This document shows positions 11,499-21,900 of a stretch of DNA of 60,000 bases, piece by piece. How positions within the stretch are numbered: the first letter of the stretch is position 1; the number at the start of each line of letters is the position of its first letter. The notes under the pieces were generated by a model that saw only the letters and a list, made by a program, of their open reading frames with translations, did no database searches and was not told the origin of the DNA. The stretch is from contig NW_019773770.1 of assembly GCF_001039355.2 (NCBI RefSeq), forward strand, positions 250,001 through 310,000, written 5' to 3'. Source of the stretch: Lingula anatina. Lineage: Eukaryota > Brachiopoda > Lingulata > Lingulida > Lingulidae. Position numbers and translations under genes: made by a program.

Positions 11499-13397
11499 GT
11501 GTGTGTGTTTTGGGGGGGGGGGGGATGAGGGAGTTCACAGTGATTTAGGGAGTAAAATAGATTTTTTTTTTTTTTGGGGGGGGTGGATGAGGGAGTTCAC
11601 AGTGATTTAGGATGTGAAATAGTAAGATATCTTGTTCTGGTTACATATAAATATTTAACAAGTTAAGTTAGCATGTTTGAGTAATTTTTTAAAAAAATAT
11701 TTTGCAGTTCTTGTTCAGTTAAAGTTATTCAGTCCACATTCAACTTATGAGTGTTACCTTCAAGATGTTGTTTTTTTATGGCCAAATTATCTAAAGAAGG
11801 TGACTTTCCGGACACTTGACGTCCTTTTTAACTATCATTTAATTTCAATGAAATGACACAGTGTTATTGAGAATTTCACTTGGTTTTTGAAGGACATGCT
11901 TACGCTACTTCCTCCCTCCTAACTGGGTCATGGACAAAGAGGCGGTGTCCGGCCTGTCTCTGCAGGAACTAGCCGCCTTCCCACTAGAAGACTTCTTTGA
12001 TCATTATGAGAAAGGCTTGAGAAAGGTAATGGAAAAACAGAAGAAAACAAGCAGTGGACTTGTGGCTATTGTGTGCACTAGGAAAAACACTATTTGTTAC
12101 ATGGTCAGAGTAAATAACAGTGTCCTGAGCTACAAGTATGACTTTCTGGTTACTTGATATCAGCTTCAATGTATCTTTGTTACTCAATTTGTTTCATAAT
12201 GAATATAAAGCTGCTTTTAAGTGTTTTAAAATATTTTAATCTTAAAATATTACACATACTGTTTTATCTGTGAAAGACTTAAAATTTGTTTCTTTTTAGT
12301 TGGTGAATAATTTCCAAGCTGATGCACTCAATAAACAGCAGGAGGCGGAGAGTGCAAAATCCAAACTGTCAAATGTCAGGAAGATGATCGCCAAGCTTTT
12401 AAAATCCATTAATGAGGTATAGAACAGCTCTTTTGTTAATACTTTGAAATCCGGTGAAAAGTTTCTAAGCTTAGGTGGGCGTATGAAAAATATTGCTGGA
12501 ATAAAGTGCTGATAATGAATGTGAGCAACTGTCACCTTCAGTTGTTCAAAAGAAGACCAGTTTCAAACATGTACAAAACTAGATTTTTTTTTTCACTAAA
12601 CTTGCTTACCATTAGCTCTGTCCACTCTGTTCAGCACAATGTTACAATTTGGTCATTCATTTTAATAATGCTCATAAATTTGTTTGGGCTGGTAAATCAA
12701 GAATTTCTCAACTTTTTTCATCTGTTTGGTGCAGTTAAATCTCCTGATCGGATCTGTTCAGAGTATGGCCCAGTGCACATAGCAGAGCTAATGAAATATT
12801 CATCCACACAGATGTGAAGCTATTAAGTTTTGTTATTATAAACAATTTGCTGGAGATGACATTTGCTCCACTGCGCTCAGGAGTACATGGTGGATTTTGC
12901 TGGCATGAAGCAATTTTAATTGATTTACTGTGAGATTATATGTTGAGAAATGTGATATTCATAATTTGTTTTAGAATAAAGACCTTGTTTGTGGTAATAC
13001 ATATAAAGAGACCCAAGGACAAATCTTAAATGAATTATAGACATTTTTGATATTTTTTATATGGTACACCACAGATAACTTGTTAAGATATGGTAACAGA
13101 TACTTTCTCTCTCCTATGAGAACAGCTGCCTTTGGTTAGCTGTGAACCTAGGGGTGAGAGAGAGTTGCCCAGGCCCTGTACATGGCTCTGGCACCAACCT
13201 CACTAGATTGACGAAATGAAGTACTAGGGAGGGGTTTCTCCATGGCTATCTGTATAGTGAACTGTTATATGTATGTGTTATTTATTTTGCAGGACTTTGA
13301 TATAGACCCAGAGGCAGACACAGACCAAGTTGATGAACTTCTCTCGATATGTGTAAAGCAAGCTCTAGCTCAGCAGCAAAGTGATGGATCTGACTAA
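56..13397 (+). CDS. MORC2: MORC2-like chromatin ATPase, 3' part of gene (15 exons seen)
   Basis: MORC proteins are nuclear GHKL ATPases; vertebrate MORC2 acts with the HUSH complex in chromatin compaction and silencing. The window encodes about 571 C-terminal residues and the stop; the ATPase region is upstream. Exons: 56-159, 434-539, 794-887, 1084-1122, 1298-1450, 1672-1980, 2331-2459, 2605-2698, 2890-2932, 4296-4385, 8685-8721, 8970-9133, 11893-12025, 12300-12416, 13293-13397. All phases join in frame. In order they encode an FGY..NW segment, a CW zinc finger ([19 protein letters not shown], then KC), a Lys/Glu helix, an acidic run, a Pro/Thr-rich linker, a chromo-like domain ([19 protein letters not shown]) and the C-terminal [10 protein letters not shown] domain with a coiled coil. 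That C-terminal motif and the chromo-like domain point to MORC2 rather than MORC1/3/4. Exons 8685-8721 and 8970-9133 appear again at 11016-11052 and 11301-11464; I treat this as an assembly duplication. Confidence 0.93.
434..539 (+). CDS. MORC2: MORC2 exon: CW zinc finger core
   Basis: It encodes [10 protein letters not shown] through [13 protein letters not shown], with the diagnostic Trp residues and two more zinc-binding Cys. The acceptor is CCTCCAG and the donor AACAA/GTAGGT. It leaves two bases of the next codon. Confidence 0.93.
794..887 (+). CDS. MORC2: MORC2 exon: end of CW finger and charged helix
   Basis: It begins by completing a Lys codon and then gives the last CW cysteine (KCSAPEQK), followed by a Lys/Glu-rich helix. 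The donor is GCAGAA/GTGAGT and the exon ends in phase 0. Confidence 0.9.
1084..1122 (+). CDS. MORC2: MORC2 microexon (13 codons)
   Basis: A 39-base phase-0 exon encoding [13 protein letters not shown], flanked by a TTTCAG acceptor and an AAG/GTATCT donor. It continues the charged helix after the CW finger. Confidence 0.87.
1298..1450 (+). CDS. MORC2: MORC2 exon: acidic tract
   Basis: A 51-codon phase-0 exon. After a basic start ([11 protein letters not shown]) it runs almost only Glu and Asp for about 27 residues before APAPRKS. The acceptor is TTTCTAG and the donor TCT/GTAAGT. The low complexity suggests a disordered linker. Confidence 0.88.
1672..1980 (+). CDS. MORC2: MORC2 exon: Pro/Thr-rich linker
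   Basis: A 103-codon phase-0 exon rich in Pro, Thr, Ser and Lys, with a run of ten Thr encoded by ACC/ACT triplets near 1839-1868. The acceptor is TTTCCCAG and the donor AAG/GTAGGG. This part is variable in MORC2 proteins. Confidence 0.87.
2331..2459 (+). CDS. MORC2: MORC2 exon: Ser-rich linker with basic patches
   Basis: A 43-codon phase-0 exon encoding an Ala-rich start, VKRKASVTS, an acidic SEESDMDE patch and a KKKSFIK end. The acceptor is TTAACAG and the donor AAG/GTAGCA. The basic patches could serve nuclear import (inference). Confidence 0.85.
2605..2698 (+). CDS. MORC2: MORC2 exon: acidic linker before chromo-like domain
   Basis: It encodes an acidic stretch (EDEKEINND to MSEDGKD). 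The acceptor is GGACAG and the donor GACA/GTAAGT. It ends in phase 1, matching the next exon. Confidence 0.86.
2890..2932 (+). CDS. MORC2: MORC2 exon: start of chromo-like domain
   Basis: A 43-base exon encoding [15 protein letters not shown], the first strands of the chromo-like domain. The acceptor is TTTTTAG and the donor TG/GTAAGC. It splits a Trp codon. Confidence 0.88.
3741..3772 (+). repeat. (TTTA)n microsatellite
   Basis: About eight ATTT units in the MORC2 intron between 2933 and 4295. Confidence 0.95.
4296..4385 (+). CDS. MORC2: MORC2 exon: chromo-like domain core
   Basis: It encodes [15 protein letters not shown] and [15 protein letters not shown], a chromo/Tudor-like barrel with conserved aromatics. 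It enters and leaves splitting Trp codons. The acceptor is TTTTGTAG and the donor TG/GTAAGA. Confidence 0.9.
4386..8684 (+). other. MORC2 intron with 629-base assembly gap
   Basis: This 4.3-kb intron lies between the chromo-like core exon and the 37-base exon. N bases run from 5026 to 5654, entered through a long poly-T. I see no further coding exon on either strand; the known exon phases join cleanly across it, so nothing coding need be missing. The first haplotype-overlap copy begins near 6966. Confidence 0.85.
5026..5654. other. Assembly gap (629 N)
   Basis: A run of N entered through a long poly-T, inside a MORC2 intron. Open frames reported across it have no meaning. Confidence 0.99.
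8685..8721 (+). CDS. MORC2: MORC2 37-base exon (copy 1) with GC donor
   Basis: It completes the Trp codon and encodes [12 protein letters not shown], the conserved D-x-R-L-(L/M) end of the chromo-like domain. The acceptor is TATTTTAG. The 5' splice site is AAG/GCAAGT, a GC donor that otherwise fits consensus. It ends in phase 0 and joins GCC CCA of the next exon. An identical copy lies at 11016-11052. Confidence 0.88.
8970..9133 (+). CDS. MORC2: MORC2 exon (copy 1): Ser/Thr/Pro linker before C-terminal domain
   Basis: It encodes [13 protein letters not shown], a Thr-rich run and [12 protein letters not shown]. The acceptor is GTTCCAG. The donor GT at 9134 is the first unit of a (GT)n microsatellite. 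It leaves two bases that join G-ACA at 11893 to give RTCLRYF. An identical copy lies at 11301-11464. Confidence 0.88.
9134..9191 (+). repeat. (GT)n microsatellite beginning at a 5' splice site
   Basis: About 29 uninterrupted GT units start with the intron's first base and are followed by poly-T and poly-G. The matching tract in the other copy, about 11465-11506, is shorter. Confidence 0.95.
11016..11052 (+). CDS. MORC2: MORC2 37-base exon (copy 2)
   Basis: Identical to 8685-8721, including the GC donor AAG/GCAAGT. It is probably the other allele of the same exon rather than an extra exon. If both pairs were real, the 201-base pair would stay in frame and add 67 residues. Confidence 0.6.
11301..11464 (+). 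CDS. MORC2: MORC2 Ser/Thr/Pro exon (copy 2)
   Basis: Identical in its 164 coding bases to 8970-9133. The donor again opens a GT microsatellite, but the tract here is shorter and interrupted by GC. Confidence 0.6.
11465..11506 (+). repeat. (GT)n microsatellite, second copy, interrupted
   Basis: Same position relative to the exon as 9134-9191, with a GC interruption and fewer units. The length difference between copies fits allelic variation. Confidence 0.95.
11893..12025 (+). CDS. MORC2: MORC2 exon: conserved C-terminal domain
   Basis: It encodes [18 protein letters not shown], then [20 protein letters not shown] and GLRK. The [10 protein letters not shown] and FPL..(Y/F)F..YE.GL pattern is specific to MORC2 C-termini. 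The donor is GAAAG/GTAATG, in phase 0. Confidence 0.93.
12300..12416 (+). CDS. MORC2: MORC2 exon: C-terminal coiled coil
   Basis: A 39-codon phase-0 exon encoding [20 protein letters not shown] and a continued helix to LLKSINE. The heptad-like spacing of Leu/Ile/Val suggests a coiled coil. The acceptor is CTTTTTAG and the donor GAG/GTATAG. Confidence 0.9.
13293..13397 (+). CDS. MORC2: MORC2 last coding exon and stop
   Basis: It encodes [20 protein letters not shown] and continues to QQQSDGSD, then TAA at 13395-13397. The acidic D-x-D-I-x-x-D-x-x-D-x-x-D-E-x-L ending fits MORC2. The acceptor is TATTTTGCAG. Confidence 0.92.
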   Translation, partial: DFDIDPEADTDQVDELLSICVKQALAQQQSDGSD

Positions 13398-15407
13398 GTC
13401 TCTGTCTCACACAGTAGCAGCCAAGGAGGAAAGTGTTGAAAAGAAATACTAGGATACGCTGAGAGTCACTGGAAGCTACCAGATGAAACCAGGAAAAAAT
13501 GATAAGGAGCAAAGCAGTGTTGCCCCTAGTAGCAGGTGTAAAGATGCAGGAGCATAGTTTTTGGGCCCAGGAAAAAAAAACAAACATTTGTCAGTCCCAC
13601 CCCCTCGTGTTCACATAGGGAAATAGACTCAGGCCATGAGAGTCCCTTTGCAAAAACAAACAACAAATATGAAAAGGTGTGTGTACAGTACTGAGAATTA
13701 CAGCACATCTCGTATATATATGTATATTAAATATAATATTCTAATTTGTACACCAGAGTTGTATGTAAAAAGTTATGGGGGTGAGGGCAAAGGTCAAAAC
13801 TATTATTTTGCTGACTGGTTTGTGTCTGGACTAACTTGTTCACAAGCTGCAGGCACATGGAAGTTGATCTGACAGGACAGTGCATCTATATACTGGATAC
13901 ATTAACAAGTTCTCTACTGCTGCTCGTGTGAATTGGTGCCCTGCGTGTATTGGCATCGAGACGAACGGGGCAGGCGACATAGAGAACTTACACCAGAAAA
14001 CAATATTCATCCTGTTGTTGTTCTTTACGTGGGAGGATGAGGGGGAGGTCAGACTCCTTAGAGTCTTCTTCCATTTTTAAACATCATGCTGAAAATGTTG
14101 TAGAAGTTGGCTGCTTCAGTTGGTTTGCTACTTAAACAGCACCAGGTTTTTTAATTGGAAGACGAGGCTAATATTTTTTTTTCTCTCTGTAAGGCACATT
14201 TTATCCTATCATTTACACATTTTACACATCATGTAACCTGGCATAGTAGAATTAGCTTCTTGTTTTTAAAAGAAGGTCATTTTAGCTGTAGTTAAACCGT
14301 GCTCCGTATATCCTTTGAAGAGAACATGTCAACGATGTTTTTAGTCCCTCAGTGCACTTGTAGTTGTAGTTAGTCTTCACTAAGAAGTCTAGCAACCTGC
14401 ACAGAGTTTTTCAGTTAAGAAGGAAATTTAATTAGGGTCCAAATGTAGCGCAAGTGATGTTAAAGGTACAATTAGCTCTTGGTGTATATATAAATATATA
14501 TACATATACATATATTTAGTTAAAATAATCAGGCTTAATATGCTCTAGATTCTTACTGTACGTAAATGTCTGTCTTATCATTGCCACTATTAAATGCCAT
14601 TTTTATCAGAAGCTTAATGTCATCATAGTGTTGATATTTCATGAAGACTATTGTTATTTTATTTATTGGATTCGCATGGAAGTGTGCGCTTCGTTTTGAT
14701 CTACCAGTTCATGACGCGTCATCCTTTCACAGTGCCCGTGTCAACACTAACGCCGGCTTAATTCTATTCAAATAATTTATTATCGTTATGTGTTGAAAAT
14801 ACACTGCATTCATTTTACGAACAACAACTTCATATTTTGACTGAAAAAGCACAAATGTTGCGGGGAAATTTGCCGTCTTTGGTTTTCTGACTAGATTCAA
14901 TGTTACAGAGGTTTACTGAAAGCAGTTGAGAACCTTTTAAAAACAACTGTCCACGGCACATGAGTATGTAACCAGAAAGATGAGGTAATTTACATATTGA
15001 TGTAAATAGACTGAAATAGTGAAATATATGATGTAAATATACAGGATTGCAGGATGAAAAATCCACGGTGGTGCGTTAACAATTAATTATCTCGAGTTAA
15101 AAACAATGTGCAAAAGACATACAGTTAACGACTAGTCCGTTGACATAACATTTGTCGGTCGGCTTAAGCCTTGTGTCCATGCCATGTTATCAGCTTTCTA
15201 CAGACCACTTTATCTGTTTCAGTCCGCGGAAGAAAAGAAAAGTCCCTGAGACACCGCTTTGCCTTTGCGTCGGTCATGTATTGCACTTTTCAAGTGGGAC
15301 AGACTTATTTTGCAGTTCACAAACACCAAGACCAACCTAGTGGCGGCGCTTTCGTCGGGAGTGTTAGGTTTTCGACTTGAGAATTTTTTTCAAATGGTTT
15401 TCCTCGC
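13398..15407. other. Convergent 3' region between MORC2 and the T-box gene
   Basis: Two kilobases between the MORC2 stop (plus) and the T-box stop (minus). It should hold both 3' UTRs. Plus-strand ATTAAA motifs occur at 13726 and 14589. Minus-strand AATAAA motifs occur at 14776-14781 and, overlapping twice, at 14658-14667. I see no further gene. Confidence 0.7.
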
Positions 15408-15988
15408 TCATCTTGCTAGTGAGGGCGTTCCATTTGAGCCGTTGATGCCTGCTCCGTGAGCTGGGAAGGGTTGACTCCTCACGTACGTGCATGACGGGAG
15501 CGCGGAGTGAGCGGGCGGGGGCGTGGACGCCATGCCGTACATCGCCGCCGTCGACTGAGCAAACGCGCACGCGCTACTGTATGAAGGAATAACGCCTCGT
15601 TGACTGAAAGAAATGGCCGTCGTTACCGGCTGGAGGAGATTGGGGCTGCTGGTGGGTTGGTGGAACATGCTGGAAGCTGGTAAAGACATTCCTGGCGGGA
15701 AGAACATTCTGTCGTCTGCTGGGATCCGGCACGAGGTCAAAGACTGTGGAACTGGCGTGAAACTCATTGCTGAACTTTGACTTAGAAAAGGGTTGTTGTG
15801 GGGACTAGACATACTTCTTGCCTTCGGTTGCACACTGTCCTTAAAGCCGTTGGGCTCAGACGCGGCAGTTGGGCTGGAAAATTCGCTGTCTTTTTTAGTT
15901 GTCGAATCTACTGGGGATAGTACACCACTCGGGTTGTTGTTGTTGCACTCCAACGTGTCCAGCTTGTGACGCTTTCTGTCTTGTGCGT
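15408..15988 (-). CDS. T-box gene exon 7: C-terminal region and stop
   Basis: It encodes 192 residues ending GTPSLAR and TGA at 15410-15408. It starts with a basic DAQDRKRHK and is then rich in Ser, Pro, Gln and Asn, as expected for a transactivation region. It shows no repression motif that I recognise. The acceptor is TTTCACAG. Confidence 0.88.
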
Positions 15989-18900
15989 CTGTGAAATAAG
16001 ATAATTTTCCAATAAACAAAAACGAACCGTAACTTTAGTGATCGACTTAATTTGGCAAATGTTATATTAGAGGTAACGCAATTGATATTTTAAAAAAACT
16101 TAAATTTTAGTGAATAATAATGTGGAACACATCATACAACACATTCTCAAAGTGATACAGTTAGAAATTTAGAACATGAACAAAAGAACATCCCAAGGTT
16201 TCTAAAGATAGATGAGTCATTTCACCAGGTAAAACACGGACGCAAGTCCTTTCCTGTTTTCGAGGTGCAATTTCAAGGTCGGAAAGGTAGGACAGCGTAA
16301 TCGCGTGGGCCTGTTTTTATAGAACAAGAGTACGTTAATGGCATTAAGCAAAGCATGCGCACATTTATAATAATAATAATATTTATCGGAAAATGTTTCA
16401 ATTTCTTTTATCTGGATCTTACCTTTATCGTTATCCGAATCTGATGAGTCTACAATAGATAGTCTCTTTAATTGGAGTTTGTTGTCTCTGAAATATAAAA
16501 AATCAAAATAAGCCATGGATACTGAGGCTGATATGCATCAAACATAAATTGGCAATTATTATGTTTAGATTTGTAATATGACCCTCTAAATAATTTCAAC
16601 TAATACGGATTGAATTACTGTCAGACACCCGAGTCCGTGCCTCTTTAAACAGTGATTAATCATTTATTTCTTTATCATATGTATTGTTTCAGTGAATGTT
16701 TTTTTTTTAAGGTTTCGCCTGGTTGACTTTTTTTGTTTTGTTAAAAAGGAGGCTGAGAGTCTCTTTCCCACATTTGTCTACATTTTCCATTTTCACGTAA
16801 TAGTTCTTTCACAGTATGATAAATAATTCAAGCTAAAACATGCAATTTTTTCGCTAAATGAATTACTAAGGATTGATGTCTATAATAAGGCTCCACTAAT
16901 TTCCCATAGAAATTGACTTTGTTGTTGCCAAATTTGATTCCCGTGGTCCCTTGGAGATTTACAATATTAGAAGGAAATAACTCTCTTTTCTCTTAGTTCA
17001 ACAAATTTGTTATGATAAGTCGCTTATGATATTGCTAATTTACACTAATATCAATTGGCTATTATATTAATTACATCAAAAGCATTACGGTATTGACAGA
17101 TATTAGAAGAGGATTAAATTTTCATTGTTGATGTTGATAACGCATCAGTTTTGATTCGTCTGACGCGAGTCAATTACTCTATGTGAAACCAATACGCCCA
17201 GGATAGACTAAATTCGCAGTGACATTTTGAGGAAATGAATATAATTGTCTTGGTGATGACCAAAGCGAGAAAAAAATATATGGACAAAATGAACATGATC
17301 AATTTAAAAGATGACCAAATCATGAACTTACCGTCGGCCAAGCCCATTATCTCTGAAGCCCTTCGCAAATGGGTTGTTGTCAATCTTGAGCTGAGTAATC
17401 TGGAATTAACCAAGAAATGAACTAATGATGATGGCTCCCGGAAAAATGGAACGATTCTCATTACGCCACTGTCACTTTCTGCACGTTGATCTATATTTCA
17501 ACGCGGAATAATTAATGTGAGAGAGTCATCCGGGGGGATCCGTTGACTAGAAAAGCTAATGCTTATGCTCGTACTTCTTTCCGTGATATCGGTACTTCAA
17601 GTCACCTCCATAAAAATGAGTTTTAACAAATATTTTAATAGTTTATATAATATGATATCTGATTTTTAAATTGTTTTCATTTTTGTGACCTTTGCTCTTA
17701 GGATACACTTGAATGTTTAAACTGACGGGTTTTTACGCAATAATTAAAGTTAAATATAAAATAAAAAAACTGCTCACAGAGCAAGGGCTTGCGAACTATT
17801 ATACAACAATTTAGCGTCTATGGGTGCCAGTAAAATGCCTGTTCAACATGGTGCACGTGCACGCTGTTGTCGCAAACGTTCGTGGTCTACTGAACTTCGC
17901 ACAGGCTCTTATGGTCAGGCTACTCTCTGACCACACGGGTTGCTACTAGTCTGTTACAAAACTGCTGAAAAGTCTCTTCAACACTTTTCATACAGGCTAT
18001 ACTAGAGACCCTTGTGATATCAGATATTGGCCATGGTATAATTGTTTTTCTGCTCTGTAATGTGAGAACTGTGAACCATAACACGTTCACGTTTTCCTTT
18101 GCACCAGGATAAATTATGCTTATACATCTCAGACTTGGATGAAATTAGGTAAATTGTTAGAAGCCATGGCCTTGTATAATTTTACGCAACTTGGCGAGTT
18201 AACATAGAAAATAAAAGAAAAACACAATTCTTTTAATTGTCTACGGGATTTCACATGTTAATTTCAAATTTTTAAAGTAGGTTTTAATATAGAGAAAAGG
18301 CATGATCCCCCGGATGAAACTTTGTAAGTTGGAAGAAGTCATGACCTAATATCACTTCATGTAATTTGATGTGATTACACCATAAATGAAAAAATACAGA
18401 ACTTTTTTAAATTGTCAATTGGCTTTGTCCATGTTAATTTCAAAACTTTGAAAATGTTCTACATAACGATATGATCAATAAATATGGTCCTTAATAGGGT
18501 GCATCCAAGACCAATAAATAATATCCAAAAATATTTTTGAAAACAAAATTTCTAAAATTGAGGCCTCTAACGTGCAACAAAAATTTGACCACAAACAAAC
18601 TAAATAACAGAACAATATACTTGCAAAAAAAAAATTCGCAAGTTGAAGTAATAATGCATACTGCATGCAACATAATGGTAAGCCAGGCAATGTTAAATCG
18701 GTGCGTTACGCGTCGTCCTTAATGGCATCAGTATTATTTTCACGCCACATTGGATTAAGCTTAAACAGGAGACTCTGTCAATAGCTGAATTAAAATGAGC
18801 AACTTGCCTGTTCGTTTTGATACGCTGTCACAGCTATGAAGGTGGTTTCTTCGAAAGAGTACGTGCTGAAGGAGGTCCACCTCATGGAAAAGATGTCATT

Positions 18901-21900
18901 GGCCTGAACCACATGTACGCGAGGTTGATACTTGTGCATGGAGTTCAGGATTATCTGAAAAAGGAAGAAAAGAAAAGCTCCATATTACGTAGATGAAGAA
19001 ATAAAATGTGAGAAGAATTGTTGAATGGTTGACTTTTCTTTATTTTTTCGCAAACTTATTCGAAATGCTGTTATTTATTTAAAAAATACATTACAAATAA
19101 AACAGTTTTATTTCGGAAATTATTATTTGTAAACACCATACGAACCACATCTCAATCAAACAAGAAAAAAACATGTACTTTAGAAAAATGCAAAAATACG
19201 AGAGACGAACCAAAAAGCAAAAAAAGATTATATTGCGTGGCGTATCTTAAATCTCTAAAAATTCGATTTATTGTGAGGCGCCTGCTGAAAATGTAGCAGA
19301 AAGCTCCCAGAATACCAATATTCTCTACCAAAATGTGCAATTTTCCTGTAATGACTTGGTGAGCAAAGGTGAGAATGCATCGGCTCCATAAATGAAAAGT
19401 GGAAGGCTGGGTGTGAAAGTGGGAGCTGGGAATCCCTTAGGAAGGCATTGGACTGGTTATAGCTCGACTAAGTCTGCACTGTGCAGTGTTAATCTTATAA
19501 TGGAGATTTACGGCCTTTCGTTTCTAACTCGCCAACATGAAAGTTTTATGCGCTAGTCGTAATCACCTATGTTATTACCCTGTAGTGAAATCTTCGTTGC
19601 TCCCTTGAGTGAGCAAAAAACCGCGTCAGAGTCGTCATTGTTGACTTGGGTAACTTACCGGAGAGAGATTTTATTCACGGGAGAGACTGGTAAAGAGCAA
19701 TTACCACAATTTGACACATTGGCGCCATTTCATTTCTAAAGTTTCGGAATAGTAACACGCATTGTGGAGAATTTCAGCTAATTTGGGAGAGATAAGTGAG
19801 CAATTTGTATCGATTCAAATGCAATTTACTCAATGAGAAAACAACTGGATTTGTGGACATCTTTGGTGCCTTGTAATATTTTCCATCTTGAATTTTAATA
19901 AAATGATCTGTACTTTTGAACCACATGTAGTAGAATAGGCTTATTTTCTGTGTATATATCGCACAACCCTCTGTAGCCAATTAACAAATTTCTTGTATTT
20001 GGTCTATAAATTTTGCATTCTTAAACACATTACATTTATTGAGAACTTACAACCGAAAAAATAGTAAGACATTTTTTTTCATATTCATTCTAAATTACCG
20101 CCTAGTGTGTGAAAATAATAACTTTGTTCATTGTGCTCAAAGTGAACGTATTAAAGGTTTTGAATTTGATTTGAACTCATATTTTCTGTTTCTTTTTTTT
20201 CCTAGATCATTTTATTTATTTATTTATTTATTATTTATTTATTATTTGTTTATTTATTTATATTGTCGTTGCAATTGTTATCATTCTTCTCTATAACAAC
20301 TGAGAAAATCCTCACCACTCTCATCTTTGCGCACAAGAAAGTCTTGAACTAGCATATTGTCTGAAAGTTATTAAAACTAGCAAACAATTCATTGTGGAAA
20401 TTACAAGATGGTTTCATTTTTTTTAACAATCATTTTTTTTAACAGCGAGGAAGTTTAAAGAGGCTAGTTCTAGTGACGAGAGGGTGTAGATTCTGTGGGG
20501 AGGGGGTAATATCTCCAATGTTAAATGCTTATCATGATACCTACATGGCCGTTTTGGTCCATATTGTTATTCGTCAGCTTGAGTTTGTGGAAAGAGACCG
20601 ACTGCTTCATCCAGTGCGCTCCGGAAGATGGGGAATCCGGGTGAATATACAACCTCCCCGGCATATGAGGCTCGGCCTTCCCCGTGACCACCCACTCGGA
20701 GTTGTGGTACTTGTAGCGGCAGTCGTCCACGGGGATGATATCCACTAGGAGGATGTACTTAGCATGGGGGTCGAGGCCGGATAAACTGGCTTTGAAAGTC
20801 GGGAACATGCGCCTAGAAAAGATAAAATTGATATCAGTGAGGAAATCATATTCATATTGATACCAAAAAATANCTCCATAAAAATGAGATTTAACAAATA
20901 TTTTAATAGTTTATATAATATAATATCTGATTTTTAAATTGTTTTCATTTTTGTGACCTTTGCTCTTAGGATACACTTGAATGTTTAAACTGACGGGTTT
21001 TTACGCAATAATTAAAGTTAAATATAAAATAAAAAAAACTGCTCACAGAGCAAGGGCTTGCGAACTATTATATAACAATTTAGCGTCTATGGGTGCCAGT
21101 AAAATGCCTGTTCAACATGGTGCACGTGCACGCTGTTGTCGCAAAAGTTCGTGGTCTACTGAACTTCGCACAGGCTCTTATGGTCAGGCTACTCTCTGAC
21201 CACACGGGTTGCTACAAGTCTGTTACAAAATTGCTGAAAAGTCTCTTCAACACTTTTCATACAGGCTATACTAGAGACCCTTGTGATATCAGATATTGGC
21301 CATGGTATAATTGTTTTTCTGCTCTGTAATGTGAGAACTGTGAACCATAACACGTTCACGTTTTCCTTTGCACCAGGATAAATAATGCTTATACATCTCG
21401 GACTAGGATGAAACTAGGTAAATTGTTAGATGCCATGGCCTTGTATAATTTTACGCAACTTGGCGAGTTAACATAGAAAATAAAAGAAAAACACAATTCT
21501 TTTAATTGTCTACGGGATTTCACATGTTAATTTCAAAATTTTAAAATAAGTTTTAATATAGACAAAAGGCATGATCCCCCAGATGAAACTTGGTAAGTTG
21601 GAAGAAGTCATGAACTAATATCACTTCATGTAATTTGATGTGATTACACTATAATTGAAAAAATACAGAACTTTTTAAAATTGTCAATTGGCTTTGTCCA
21701 TGTTAATTTCAAAACTTTGAAAATGTTATACATAACGATATGATCAATAAATATGGTCCTTAATAGGGTTCATCCAAGACCAATAAATAATATCCAAAAA
21801 TATTTTTGAAAACAAAATCTCTAAAATTGAGGCCTCTAACGTGCAACAAAAATTTGACCACAAACAAACTAAATAACAGAACAATATACTTGCGAAAAAA

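Larger units (their letters stand above)
9278..11560 (+). repeat. Haplotype-overlap copy 2 (MORC2 intron-exon block)
   Basis: The second copy of the block, with the same two exons and introns. Downstream of its GT tract, a segment of about 60 bases (GATGAGGGAGTTCACAGTG) is itself repeated at about 11524 and 11586. The sequence continues into the unique 3' part of MORC2. Confidence 0.85.
17606..20872. repeat. Haplotype-overlap copy A (T-box exons 3-4 block)
   Basis: About 3.27 kb repeated at 20874-24180 with a few percent divergence. It ends at the single N at 20873, and the following copy restarts at the base matching 17606 (CTCCATAAAAATGAG). It carries exons 3 and 4, their intron and a TTTA-rich tract at about 20208-20262. 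Confidence 0.87.

Noticed and set aside
15152-15459. Plus-strand open frames just 3' of the T-box gene
   Set aside because: Partly antisense to the last exon; no start context or domain.
20473-20748. Plus-strand open frames over T-box exon 3 (both copies)
   Set aside because: Antisense shadows of a strongly conserved T-box exon.
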